From positions 1-38,739 of the forward strand of contig LAKY01000015.1 of the NCBI GenBank assembly GCA_000987045.1: DNA of 38,739 nucleotides, written 5' to 3'. The notes under the pieces are model-generated. The model made no database searches. It worked only from the letters and a program-made list of their open reading frames with translations, and was not told the origin of the DNA. This document shows, piece after piece, positions 21,382 through 30,087 of this stretch. Origin of the DNA: Clostridiales bacterium PH28_bin88. Lineage in GTDB: Bacteria; Bacillota; PH28-bin88. The position numbers were made by a program, and so were the translations under genes. Within the stretch, counting starts at the first letter, position 1. Every line of letters starts with the position of its first letter.

Positions 21382-22575
21382 TCAAGACTGACCTTCCCTT
21401 AACTGCAACCCGGTTCCAAGAAAAAGCACTCCCATCAAAAGCAGGATGGCGACAGGCAACATCACCGCTTCGAGGCCTTTCTGGTACACTACCAGGTCTT
21501 TTAACGCGTTCATCGCCCAGGTCTGGGGCAGGAACTTGGAGATGAACAGGAGTGTCCTGGAACTCACGATCTCCAGGGGCCAGTAGAGCCCACCGATCAT
21601 CGCCGAACTTGTAACTACAATGGGTACAACGCTCTGGAGCTGCTGGGGAGTCCGCACGACGGACGAGAGCAGTAAACCCAGGGCGGCAGTGGTGAAGGTG
21701 TATGCCGCGATGACCAGCACTACCCCAGGAAGGTTGTTACCCCAGTCAACACCAAAGACAAACCGCCTCACCAGTATCAGAAAGGTAATGCTCAAGAAAC
21801 CCGTGACAAAGGCGTAAGCCAGGTTGCCCAGGTAAATCTGGAACTTGGAGAGGGGAGAGACCAGCAGCCGGTTCCACACCCCTTGCCTCCTGTCCTCCAG
21901 GATCTCGCCGAGGGCAAAAATGATGGTGAAGGTGGAAAAGTAGAGGGCAAACCCCAGGGAGGCATGGCCTTTCGCGTCATAGGGGAAGGACTTGGCGGTG
22001 TCGAATACCCTGCCCGCCACCCGCACCGGCAGGGCGTCCCGCCACTTCTCGGCGGCAAGGCGGTATACCCTGTCTTGAAAGCCGGTTACCTGGTGTCCGG
22101 TGATGGGCGCCTCCCTTTTTAACACCTCCAGCGATGCCTCCACAATATGAGCGTTGAACGCCACCCGCTGCAGGCTGCTCCGCAGCACACCGATAAAAGA
22201 CATGGCCAGGAGCGATTCCTTCACCTGCACCAGTTCCACCTGGGGAGCCTCACCCGCGGCCAGGCTTGCCCCAAACCCCCGGGGGATGATGAGGCCAAAC
22301 TCCGCTTCGTTCTCTCTGACCAGAGTGACCAGGTCCTCCCTACCGGTAATCCGTACGGCGAAAGAACCGGTGTATTGCAGTTCTTCTACCAGTTTTGCCG
22401 AAAGGGCGGTTTGATCCTCATCCACCACGGGGATCAAGGCCTTTCCCTGCCCCGCGTCCATCCCGCCGAAAACGGCGGTAAACACGATCGGAAGTACCAG
22501 CATCAAGATCAGGTACCTGGGGTTCCTGCGAAGGTTCCGTACGCGGGCGTAGATGATGTGCCTCATTGGTTTCAC
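21382..22575 (-). CDS. ABC-2 type transporter permease
   Basis: This 397-aa membrane protein has the ABC-2 permease layout. A first transmembrane helix (about 20-38, YLILMLVLPIVFTAVFGGM) is followed by a large outer domain (about 40-205), then five or six helices in the C-terminal half. These include FALYFSTFTIIFALGEILEDRRQGVWNRLL and LYLGNLAYAFVTGFLSITFL-type stretches. The EDRR-G-WNRLLVSPLS segment is characteristic. Its ATG overlaps the stop of the upstream permease by four bases. With that paralogue and the ATPase it forms a heterodimeric exporter of the drug- or antibiotic-export kind. The substrate is unknown. Confidence 0.88.
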   Translation of the reverse strand: MKPMRHIIYARVRNLRRNPRYLILMLVLPIVFTAVFGGMDAGQGKALIPVVDEDQTALSAKLVEELQYTGSFAVRITGREDLVTLVRENEAEFGLIIPRGFGASLAAGEAPQVELVQVKESLLAMSFIGVLRSSLQRVAFNAHIVEASLEVLKREAPITGHQVTGFQDRVYRLAAEKWRDALPVRVAGRVFDTAKSFPYDAKGHASLGFALYFSTFTIIFALGEILEDRRQGVWNRLLVSPLSKFQIYLGNLAYAFVTGFLSITFLILVRRFVFGVDWGNNLPGVVLVIAAYTFTTAALGLLLSSVVRTPQQLQSVVPIVVTSSAMIGGLYWPLEIVSSRTLLFISKFLPQTWAMNALKDLVVYQKGLEAVMLPVAILLLMGVLFLGTGLQLREGQS

Positions 22576-23906
22576 TCCTTTGCCGCCTGCACCACCGCAA
22601 TCCCCCCGGACAGGAGAACGCAGGCGATGAGGACCATGGTTACGATATTCCCGCTGAGATCGGGAAGGCGGTATCCCTGCATCAGCTTCAAGTAACCGTT
22701 GAGGGCATTGCCGTTGGGGGTGAACGTCCCCAGGGAGGCAATGGATGGCGGTAGAATTTTCGTTGGGAAAAAGCTCCCGCCCACAATGGCCATGAAGTTG
22801 ACGACCAGTGACTCGAAGATGTTCGATGCGCGTTCATCGTTAGCCAGCAGGTTGATGCCGGAAACCAGCACTGTCAAGGCCGCAACCGCCGCTGCTACCA
22901 GCAGGTTATACAGCAGGAGGTCCGGCAAGTGACCCCACCAGATCTTGAAGACGAGGCTGGAAAAGGCCACCAGGATCAGGATCTGGGCATAGCTGAACAG
23001 GAAGGTGGCGGCAAACCGGCCCGCCAGGATGCTGCTCCTTCTGACGTTGCCCAGGAGCATCCGCTCGTAAGTGTACATCCGCCGCTCGCCAATCAGGTAG
23101 CGGGCGCCGTAACCGGCGGTGAACAGGATGAACATGGTGGCCATGGCAGCGGCGTAGTATTCGAACCCGCTGATCTTTCGCATCCCGGTCACATCCAAGT
23201 ACCGGACCTGCACGTCCTGCAGGCCTATGTCCATTACCCTGCGGGTGACGCCTTCCAACTCCCGGTAAGCCCGCGTCCCCAGGTTGTTTTCGATGGCGGT
23301 TTCCAGGAAGGTGTTCTTGGCGATAATCCCGGCAGAGACGGTGTCGGTAAATCCCCTCAAGATCCCCTCAACGATTTCACCCTTGAAAGCCTGATCAGGA
23401 TGCTTGATCACCTCCAGGGTCACCTGGTTCCTGAAGGGCGAAATGAAGTTGATGAAGACATCATACAGGAACCCGGGAGGCAGCACCACCACGGCGGTAA
23501 ATTTACCTTGGCGCAAGCCTTCCTCGGCTGCCTGCCGGTCCGTAACCCGGTACTGGATAAACTTCTTTACCTCGTCGTTTTCCAGGACATCCCGGTAGAG
23601 GATTTGCTCCAGGTCCATCTCTTCCAAGAAACGCAAGACCCTTTCCCGGTCCGCTTCGCCTAACGCCTGCTTCATCACGGAGCCGTCCAAAAATTCCCTA
23701 ATCCTTTGTACATCGAAAGCCCGGTCATCCAGGTTGACGATGGCCACCTCGGCCGGGCTGATGACGTCACTTCCGCCGATCAGCATCTTGCCGATGGACA
23801 GGCCCAGGATGGCGGTCAGCACCGCCGGCATCAGCAGGGTGATTATTAAAGCTTTCCGGTCCCGGAGCATCAGCTTCAAGTCCTTGACGATAATGGCCCA
23901 GATCAT
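22572..23906 (-). CDS. ABC-2 type transporter permease
   Basis: This 444-aa permease has the same architecture as the downstream one. A first helix is at about 20-40 (ALIITLLMPAVLTAILGLSIG), a long extracytoplasmic part follows to about 235, then a block of helices with YLIGERRMYTYERMLLGNVRR, the family's cytoplasmic loop. The outer domain is unusually large. It starts 10 bp after the ATPase gene and overlaps the next permease gene, so the three are transcribed and translated together. Confidence 0.88.
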   Translation of the reverse strand: MIWAIIVKDLKLMLRDRKALIITLLMPAVLTAILGLSIGKMLIGGSDVISPAEVAIVNLDDRAFDVQRIREFLDGSVMKQALGEADRERVLRFLEEMDLEQILYRDVLENDEVKKFIQYRVTDRQAAEEGLRQGKFTAVVVLPPGFLYDVFINFISPFRNQVTLEVIKHPDQAFKGEIVEGILRGFTDTVSAGIIAKNTFLETAIENNLGTRAYRELEGVTRRVMDIGLQDVQVRYLDVTGMRKISGFEYYAAAMATMFILFTAGYGARYLIGERRMYTYERMLLGNVRRSSILAGRFAATFLFSYAQILILVAFSSLVFKIWWGHLPDLLLYNLLVAAAVAALTVLVSGINLLANDERASNIFESLVVNFMAIVGGSFFPTKILPPSIASLGTFTPNGNALNGYLKLMQGYRLPDLSGNIVTMVLIACVLLSGGIAVVQAAKE

Positions 23907-23916
23907 ACGCCACCTC

Positions 23917-24852
23917 CTAATCCCTGAGGCCGCGCCCCGTGAGGCTCAAGAAGACCGCCTCCAGGGTAGGAGCCTTGATATCGATGGACAGGATTTTTAC
24001 CTTATGTTTAGCGGCAGCACCGAAGACTTCCCCGATCACGCTCTGGCCGTCAGCCAGGGTGAGGGTCAGGTGGCCGTTATCCGCCAGCACGTCGGCCACA
24101 CCCGGGAGGTCCTTAACATTTTTCAAGAATTCCGGGGTAATGAGTTCCACCTTCATTTCTACCGCGTTCTCGCCCGGCACCAGGCGTTTCAGTTCCTCCT
24201 GGGTACCGGCGGCGATCACTTTCCCGTGGTCCATGATGTAGATCCGGTGGCACAGGTACTCCACTTCTTCCATGTAGTGGCTGGTATAGATCACCGTCAT
24301 TCCCTGGCGGTTAAGTTCCCTGACTGTCTCCAGGATGTGGTTTCTGGACTGGGGGTCGATGCCCACAGTGGGCTCGTCCATGATCAGAACGCGGGGCCGG
24401 TGCAGCAAGGCCGCCCCGATGTTCACCCGCCGCTTCATGCCGCCGGAATATTGCTTGACCTGGTCCCCGGCCCGTTCCTGAAGGCCGATAGTGATAAGGA
24501 CTTCCTCAACCCGCTCTGCCAGCGCCTTGCCCTTTAATCCGTTCACCCTGCCGAAGAAGTGCAGGTTTTCCCGGCCGGTCAGGTCAGTGTAGAGGGCGAT
24601 GTCCTGGGGGACCACCCCCAGGGCCCGCCTGATGGCCAGGGGGTTTTGCAAGATGCTTTCTCCCTCGAACAGGATCTCGCCTGCCGTGGGCTTGATCAGG
24701 GTGGAAATCATGGAAATGGTCGTGGACTTCCCCGCCCCGTTGGGCCCCAGGATGCCCAGGATCTCCCCCTCTTTCACTTCCAGGTTGATCCCGTCTACCG
24801 CCTTCACCTGCTTGAACTCTTTTCTGAGGTTATTGATCGTAATAATGTTCAT
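23917..24852 (-). CDS. ABC transporter ATP-binding protein
   Basis: This 311-aa ATPase drives the two ABC-2 permeases. The Walker A motif is GPNGAGKST (about residue 38), the Q-loop VVPQD, the signature YSGGMKRRVNIGAALL, the Walker B VLIMDEPTVGIDP and the H-loop YTSHYMEEVE. The C-terminal 85 residues form the extra domain often found in DrrA/CcmA-like ATPases. The ATG is chosen because GAGGGATC stands just before it; the frame is open 15 codons farther but without a ribosome site. Confidence 0.93.
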   Translation of the reverse strand: MNIITINNLRKEFKQVKAVDGINLEVKEGEILGILGPNGAGKSTTISMISTLIKPTAGEILFEGESILQNPLAIRRALGVVPQDIALYTDLTGRENLHFFGRVNGLKGKALAERVEEVLITIGLQERAGDQVKQYSGGMKRRVNIGAALLHRPRVLIMDEPTVGIDPQSRNHILETVRELNRQGMTVIYTSHYMEEVEYLCHRIYIMDHGKVIAAGTQEELKRLVPGENAVEMKVELITPEFLKNVKDLPGVADVLADNGHLTLTLADGQSVIGEVFGAAAKHKVKILSIDIKAPTLEAVFLSLTGRGLRD

Positions 24853-24967
24853 GATCCCTCGCCCTTTCCCATACAAGAATCCGGAAGCAAGATGCAAGAA
24901 GCAGGATGGTCTTTATTACCGGCTGGCTGCCAGCAAGAACTATACTTAAGATGCAGAGTGGCCTGTA

Positions 24968-26035
24968 TCAGAACCCCTTCAGCAATCCGTCCTGCCGCAA
25001 ATCACCTAATGTCATGCTGTTGTCCGGGGTTACTTCGGGGAAATCAACCTGTACATCCCTTTCGATGTCCCACCGCTGGATCTTCATCCGCATGGTGTAC
25101 TTTTCCGGTTGGCCCGGGAGTGTTTCCTTGAATTTAACGGTCAGGTTGATGTTTTCTTCCACCAGGTAGCCGTCCCGGTCGATATAGGCCTTGTAGTCAA
25201 AATTCTCGATGGTGGACCGGTCCAGCATGTTCCGGTTCTGGGTGAGAAACTCCTGGAGATTTAGTTCAACTTGTTGACCGGCAAAATACTCCTTCATGCT
25301 TTGCTGCAGCAGGTCGTCGTTAAGGAGCATTTCCAGCGACTCCCTCAAGGCGGGCTTGATCTCCGCTTCTCCAAGCTTGATCGTAAATTCCTTCGCCTTG
25401 ACATCCCCTTCGGGGGTTGCAAGAATGATGTTGCCCAGGTGGACCACGTTTTCCTTCTTGAGCAACCCCAGCCAGATGTCCTTGATCTGCCGCAAGGTAT
25501 CAGCCGATAGGCCGGGTTGAGGGTTAGTGTTCCAGGTTCCACCAGGTGCAGGCCGTTGAAGTTTTTCCGACTGTAGAACCAGGATCTTGGGCAACAGCGG
25601 GGTGACGATGAAGTTCTCTTTACCCCGCTGGTACAGCTTCCCGTCGATGCCTGTTCCGCTAACATGGGCGTAGAATTTCGCCAACCGGGTTTGCTGCCGG
25701 TGATCGAAGATCTGGTTCACTTCCAAACGGAAGTCTTTCATTGCGTTTACCACTTTTTTCTGTTCTTCCGTCATCCCGTCCTCCCGGAAAGTCATGGCCA
25801 TTGCCATGGTCAGGCTGTCTTTGCCTTTGGAAATCGCCTCTGTCTTCTTCTGCGCCTTCTGAAACACCGCCAGGCTGTTCCAGGTGCACCCGACCGCCAG
25901 CAGCAGTAACGCCAGTAACCCCAGTGCCAGCAGTTTTTTAATACCATCAGAAAGTAGAACTTTCTGTGGCATAAGTGCAACTAAGGCTTCCGCCTGCGCC
26001 TGAAAGCTTGGCGCAAGCCAAGTTTTCTTTATCAT
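24968..26035 (-). CDS. Lipoprotein of the ABC transporter operon
   Basis: This 355-aa protein has a lipoprotein signal: hydrophobic KLLALGLLALLLLAVGC with a LAVGC lipobox. The mature part has a helical N-terminal region and a beta-rich C-terminal part (YKAYIDRDGYLVEENINLTV, then QRWDIERDVQVDFPEVTPD). It may be a barrel-like lipid- or substrate-binding domain, by pattern only. The ATG follows AAGGGGGATTTAGGT. The first 25 or so residues (KKTWLAPSFQAQAEALVALMPQ) are encoded by the 90-bp repeat copy B, which has entered or formed the 5' end in frame and makes the n-region abnormally long. A shorter start is not evident. Confidence 0.75.
   Translation of the reverse strand: MIKKTWLAPSFQAQAEALVALMPQKVLLSDGIKKLLALGLLALLLLAVGCTWNSLAVFQKAQKKTEAISKGKDSLTMAMAMTFREDGMTEEQKKVVNAMKDFRLEVNQIFDHRQQTRLAKFYAHVSGTGIDGKLYQRGKENFIVTPLLPKILVLQSEKLQRPAPGGTWNTNPQPGLSADTLRQIKDIWLGLLKKENVVHLGNIILATPEGDVKAKEFTIKLGEAEIKPALRESLEMLLNDDLLQQSMKEYFAGQQVELNLQEFLTQNRNMLDRSTIENFDYKAYIDRDGYLVEENINLTVKFKETLPGQPEKYTMRMKIQRWDIERDVQVDFPEVTPDNSMTLGDLRQDGLLKGF
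25943..26032 (-). repeat. 90-bp palindromic repeat, copy B, inside a gene start
   Basis: Inverted copy of the element at 20842-20931. It has the same hairpins, but the third stem is shortened to CAGAAAGT/ACTTTCTG. It begins three bases after the start codon of the lipoprotein gene and stays open in frame for its full length. Confidence 0.75.
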
Positions 26036-26202
26036 ACCTAAATCCCCCTTACTGGTGCTTTCAGGTAGATTATAACCCCGCCACGCAATGCTTCCCATCT
26101 GTCAAAAGTGGCGAATTGCGAAACCAAGTATGACTTTAGTCATATGCATTAAGTTTAACTGATCGTATCCACCTGCGCGTCAGGCAGGAGCGGTATTCTT
26201 GC

Positions 26203-26235
26203 AAAAGAAAAAGACCGTTACCAACTGATCGGTCT
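26203..26235 (-). terminator. Terminator after the response regulator gene
   Basis: On the minus strand AGACCG pairs with CGGTCT around a 12-nt loop and is followed by TTTTCTTTT. It lies about 100 bp after the stop. The lipoprotein-ABC operon would therefore need its own promoter between here and 26036; none is obvious. Confidence 0.55.
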
Positions 26236-26337
26236 CTGGTCTGAGCCAGATCGCAAGGCATTACTCCGCCGGGCTGACTCAGGGATTTAGTGTTCAGAGC
26301 TAAAAAGTGTTTTGAAAGACCCATTTTCACAGCGCTG

Positions 26338-26982
26338 TTACACCAGGTGGTTTCGCAGGGCAAAGATAGCCAGTTGGGTGCGGTCCCTTAGTCCCAGTTT
26401 GGCCAGAAGGTTCCCCAGGTGGTTTTTTACCGTGCCTTCCGTGATATACAGTTCCCGGGCGATCTCCCGGTTGCTTTTCCCCTCCCCAACCAACCGCATG
26501 ATCTGCTTCTCCCGTTCAGTCAGGCAGGTAACCTGTTCGAGATGAGGGGTCTCAACTTCTTCCATATGCCGGAGCCTTTGTACCACCCGCACCGCGATGC
26601 CCGGCTGGATGAGGGCGCCGCCCCGGTGTATCTCCCGGATAGCCTCCGCAATCTTGGCGGGAGGCGCGTCCTTCAGGAGATAACCGGAGGCGCCGTGTTT
26701 CAGCGCTTCAAAGATATACTCATCATCGTCAAAGGTGGTTAGGATGATGACCCTGACGGAAGGAAAGTCCCGGCATATCCTGCGGGTGGCTTCCACCCCG
26801 TCCACTTCCGGCATCTTGACGTCCATCAACAGAACATCCACATTGCCCTGCCGGCACAGCTGGTAAGCTTCGTGGCCATTGGCGCCGTCCCCGGTCACCA
26901 TCATGTCCGGTTCGCTGCCCAGGAGCATTCTCAACCCATGTCTCAAGATTTCCTGGTCGTCAATGATCCCTACCTTGATCAA
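26338..26982 (-). CDS. NarL/LuxR-family response regulator
   Basis: This 214-aa protein has a receiver domain (1-120) with the acidic pair in GIIDDQE, the phosphorylated Asp in VLLMDVKMPEVDG, the Thr in IILTTFDDD and Lys in YLLKDAPP. The C-terminal LuxR helix-turn-helix (about 148-205) reads LTEREKQIMRLVGEGKSNREIARELYITEGTVKNHLGNLL. It starts with TTG behind GAGGAGG. It is partner of the kinase 93 bp upstream and probably activates the lipoprotein-ABC transporter operon just downstream, as in many YvfTU/LiaRS-like systems. Confidence 0.93.
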   Translation of the reverse strand: MIKVGIIDDQEILRHGLRMLLGSEPDMMVTGDGANGHEAYQLCRQGNVDVLLMDVKMPEVDGVEATRRICRDFPSVRVIILTTFDDDEYIFEALKHGASGYLLKDAPPAKIAEAIREIHRGGALIQPGIAVRVVQRLRHMEEVETPHLEQVTCLTEREKQIMRLVGEGKSNREIARELYITEGTVKNHLGNLLAKLGLRDRTQLAIFALRNHLV

Positions 26983-27075
26983 TTTCAGGCCTGCCTCCTC
27001 GGAAACGCGTGTGATTAACCTCGTTTCTTACAACACTTCTTCCCTGTGGGTTAGCTGAAACACAGAACTTCTTCT

Positions 27076-28215
27076 CTACCTTTTTACTGGCAATCTCCCG
27101 ATGAGCGTAAAGCTTGGACCAGGGTAAATTTCTAATCTTCCGCCCAACCGCTCCAGGCGTTCCCGCATACTTTTCAAACCGAAACCTTCCGTAAAATTCC
27201 CTCCCACGCCGTTGTCAGTAATGCGAAATACCAGTTCGTCACCGGACAACTCACCCTGGATTTGCACCGCCGAAGCCTTCCCGTGACGGACCGCATTGGT
27301 AAGCGCCTCCTGTACCGCTCGGAAAAGCACGATGCTTTCCGCGGGGGTCAGGTCAGCGTCCGGCAGGTGAAACTCAACGGCCAAACCAGTATCCCGGGAG
27401 AAATGATCCACCATCTCCCGGATGCCCGCGATACCGGAAGACTCTTTCTCCTTCAGTGCTTTCACCGCTTGACGTGTCTCTGCCAGGCCTTCCCTGGCGC
27501 CCTGTTTGGCCCGTTCCAGCATTTCCTTCGCTTGGGCCGGCGCCTGTTCCAGCAGATGGCCCGACATTTCCAGCAGCATCAAGATCGAGGTCAGCCGGTG
27601 GCCGAGGGAATCATGGATCTCCCGGGCAATTCTCGCCCGTTCCTCCAGGACCACTGTATCCTTCACCCTGGCTGCATACTCCTTGAGCTGCCGGTGGGTA
27701 GTCAAGAGTTCCCGGTACAGTAGTTCGTTTTTTACTTTTTCCTCCCGCTGCAACCTCCCGTAGTTCAGCAGGGTAATCAGAAAGGCCAGCGCGAACAGGT
27801 TAAAGAGAAATTCTGAAAGGGTGCGGGCGCTGGGGCGGAAAACCAGGTCTGCAGCGAACTTGAAAACGGCTGCCGCGGCACAGCCCACGTTAACCACGTT
27901 GGAGGTTTTTCGCACAAGGGTTATACCGGCTTCCAGGATCACGATGATATACAGGGAGTGAAAAAAATAGTTCACCAGATACTTGGACTGGTATTCCAGG
28001 GCATAAATCAGTGCGATGTCCAGCACGTACAGCCAGAAGTACCGTTTTTCCCACCTGGGCCTGATGTATCCCCAGGCAAGGAAAAGGGTAAACAGCAGGA
28101 TTAATACCGTCAGCCTTTCGCGGGAAGCCCCTTCAAAGGCTACCGCCACAACAAAGATTAAGGTAGCGAATGAGGTTTTTAAAACCCTAAGCCTGACTTC
28201 CACCTTGCTTTTCAC
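27076..28215 (-). CDS. Sensor histidine kinase, DesK/NarX-like (HisKA_3)
   Basis: This 379-aa membrane kinase has five or six hydrophobic segments in the first 150 residues with very short loops, so it probably senses within the membrane. A coiled linker precedes the dimerisation helix with the phospho-His motif EERARIAREIHDSLGHRL, typical of HisKA_3. The ATPase domain shows EALTNAVRHGKAS, ITDNGVGG and GFGLKSMRERLERLGG. The GTG start follows AAAGGGG by about seven bases; the frame extends 27 codons farther without a ribosome site. It is paired with the LuxR-type regulator downstream. Confidence 0.9.
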   Translation of the reverse strand: MKSKVEVRLRVLKTSFATLIFVVAVAFEGASRERLTVLILLFTLFLAWGYIRPRWEKRYFWLYVLDIALIYALEYQSKYLVNYFFHSLYIIVILEAGITLVRKTSNVVNVGCAAAAVFKFAADLVFRPSARTLSEFLFNLFALAFLITLLNYGRLQREEKVKNELLYRELLTTHRQLKEYAARVKDTVVLEERARIAREIHDSLGHRLTSILMLLEMSGHLLEQAPAQAKEMLERAKQGAREGLAETRQAVKALKEKESSGIAGIREMVDHFSRDTGLAVEFHLPDADLTPAESIVLFRAVQEALTNAVRHGKASAVQIQGELSGDELVFRITDNGVGGNFTEGFGLKSMRERLERLGGRLEIYPGPSFTLIGRLPVKR

Positions 28216-28475
28216 CAACTTGCCCCTTTTGTTCGTCCCGCGACACTTTCCGGCAGTTCCCAGGGATGCTTTGAGGTACAGAGGGATGATCCCCACTCAT
28301 GAGGGATTTGCGGCTACCCAGCTAAATTTTCGCCGCTGCCCGTAAGAAAACCTCTATGTCCCCATATTTATTTTCGGTTACTCTATTTGAAGCGCTTGGG
28401 AAAATAGGAACAAGGGAAATACATTTAAGTGGCGAATATTAGGTCTGAAAAGGGCGTTTTTAAGGAGGGTCTTAT

Positions 28476-28667
28476 TTGCCGGGAAGTATATCCAGCATCG
28501 AGTCCTTGATACAGCTTATCAGAGAAACTCCTACCGGCTGTCAGGTGTCACGGGCACAAGCCCTGGAAGCGGTGGCCGGAGAGGTAGCGGAAGCATCGGT
28601 GAAACCCTGGGCATGGAGGCATGTGCAATCCGTTTATTGGAAAAAGTATAAGATCTGCTGGCAATGA
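28476..28667 (+). CDS. Small hypothetical protein
   Basis: A 63-aa frame starts with TTG six bases after a strong AAGGAGGG. It has no membrane segment; residues 20-55 (GCQVSRAQALEAVAGEVAEASVKPWAWRHVQSVYWKKYK) are helical and end basic, perhaps a small nucleic-acid-binding helix pair. It runs against the surrounding minus-strand genes and overlaps the next frame by four bases (ATGA). I do not recognise it. The strong ribosome site is the main support. Confidence 0.45.
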   Translation: MPGSISSIESLIQLIRETPTGCQVSRAQALEAVAGEVAEASVKPWAWRHVQSVYWKKYKICWQ

Positions 28668-28921
28668 CAGGCCTCTATCTGGCCCACCAGGAACTGTCCG
28701 AATCGTTGTCGGCGATGGGTTCGATGATCGCCAAAGAGGTTTACGAATCCCGGAAACCGGTATTCATGGTAGACAAACGGTTCCATCTAAGTGGTGAACC
28801 ATACCCGCTAACCACAGCTTACCTGAATAGGTTGCCAGGATTTCCGGGAGAACCGGTCTCCACTACTAGACTGCAGCCTGTTTTGTCTGCCCGTCCTCCA
28901 CTTTCAGGATTACCATTGTAA
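28664..28921 (+). CDS. Small hypothetical protein, coupled to the preceding frame
   Basis: An 85-aa frame begins within the stop of the 63-aa gene. The first 65 residues (LYLAHQELSESLSAMGSMIAKEVYESRKPVFMVDK and on) look like protein. The last 19 residues overlap the 3' end of the convergent phosphatase gene and are probably chance, so the gene may be 3'-degraded. No family recognised. Confidence 0.35.
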   Translation: MTGLYLAHQELSESLSAMGSMIAKEVYESRKPVFMVDKRFHLSGEPYPLTTAYLNRLPGFPGEPVSTTRLQPVLSARPPLSGLPL

Positions 28922-29771
28922 TATCATCCTTCTGCGGCAAGTTTTTCGTAAAATTAGCGACCCCCTCGAGGACCTTCTCTTCAATCTCTGCTGCAGGGCT
29001 GCCGGCATACTGGACTAAAATCTGCCTCAGGCGCTCCAAGCGGAAAGCCTCTCCCCCTTGGTTGCGTGCTTCCACAATCCCGTCCGTGAAAAAGAACACA
29101 TAATCCGCGGCATTCATTTGTATTGAGTGCTCCTGGTATTGTTGGTGAGGTATCCCTCCCAACATGATTCCTTTTCCCTGTAATTGTTCACAGCTTCCCG
29201 TCATCCCTTTTACAATAAGGGGGAGATTGTGCCCGGCGTTAGCATAGGTAAGTACCTTAGACCGGGGATCGTAATCAGCACAAAAAACAGTCACAAACGA
29301 GGCTAATGACTTAAAGTCGTCATACAAAATGCGGTTCATCATAGTTAGCGTTTCCCCCGGGCCTTTCCCTTTCTCCGACGTGTTCCGAAACGCACTTCTC
29401 GTCAATAACATCAACATCGCCGCGGGGATACCCTTGCCCATCACATCACCAATCACAATCCTCAGTTTTCCGTTCTTTAACATACAGAAATCATAATAAT
29501 CCCCTCCGACGGATCTCGCCGAGATGGAGGTACCCGTAACCTGTCCACCTGTAAACTCCGGAACTTTTGTATTCAATAATTTGCTTTGAATTTGTCTAGC
29601 TACTTCTATTTCCCGTCTTAACGTGTGCTCCAGTTCATGGGCCAGTTCAGTGGAATGCCTCTCCAAATCCCGCATTTTTTTAATAGTGATATAAAGCTTT
29701 GCGGAAAACATAACCAAACAGGCCAGGATCAAGAGTGGCGGAATCCGGGAAAATAAAGCCAGCGCCTCCAT
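28866..29771 (-). CDS. PP2C-type serine phosphatase, RsbU-like
   Basis: This 301-aa protein begins with one membrane segment (about 5-25, FSRIPPLLILACLVMFSAKLY) and a coiled linker. The SpoIIE/PP2C domain (about 60-290) has VGGDYYDF, IVIGDVMGKGIPAAMLM, ANAGHNLPLIV, FFFTDGIVEARN and KDDITMVIL, which supply the metal-binding Asp residues. Such phosphatases remove the phosphate from STAS anti-anti-sigma proteins. The ATG directly after the STAS gene stop is preferred, with AAAGGGG upstream. The membrane helix replaces the usual soluble sensor domain. It is the last gene of the riboswitch-led operon. Confidence 0.9.
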   Translation of the reverse strand: MEALALFSRIPPLLILACLVMFSAKLYITIKKMRDLERHSTELAHELEHTLRREIEVARQIQSKLLNTKVPEFTGGQVTGTSISARSVGGDYYDFCMLKNGKLRIVIGDVMGKGIPAAMLMLLTRSAFRNTSEKGKGPGETLTMMNRILYDDFKSLASFVTVFCADYDPRSKVLTYANAGHNLPLIVKGMTGSCEQLQGKGIMLGGIPHQQYQEHSIQMNAADYVFFFTDGIVEARNQGGEAFRLERLRQILVQYAGSPAAEIEEKVLEGVANFTKNLPQKDDITMVILKVEDGQTKQAAV

Positions 29772-29772
29772 T

Positions 29773-30087
29773 TCAGTCGGCCCCTTTCCGTAAGGCGTCA
29801 AGGATGCGAAACAATCCTACCGTATCCAAGAGTTCAGAGATGTTTTCATTAATATTTTCCAGGGTGACAGTAAAACCCCGTTCCTGCGACAGGCGAATAA
29901 CTTGAAGAAATGCGCCTATTCCGGTGGAATCGACAAATTCAAGTCCGGACAAGTCAATAATTAATTGGTCGATGCCGTGAAGCTCTCCTGCCCGACGGTT
30001 AAATTGATCCACCGTGGAGATATCCAAATCGCCTTCCAAAGTAATTCTGACAGTACTTCCTTCCAAGCCTGATTTAACATTAAGCAT
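29773..30087 (-). CDS. STAS-domain anti-anti-sigma factor, RsbV-like
   Basis: This 104-aa protein is a single STAS domain. TVRITLEGDLDISTVDQFNRR and LIIDLSGLEFVDSTGIGAFL are present; the Ser in DSTG is the usual phosphorylation site. GAGGAG precedes the ATG. It lies between the HATPase-containing HD-GYP protein (the presumed kinase) and the PP2C phosphatase. The three together make a complete partner-switching cycle. The controlled output, a sigma factor or another HATPase target, is not encoded next to it. Confidence 0.92.
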   Translation of the reverse strand: MLNVKSGLEGSTVRITLEGDLDISTVDQFNRRAGELHGIDQLIIDLSGLEFVDSTGIGAFLQVIRLSQERGFTVTLENINENISELLDTVGLFRILDALRKGAD

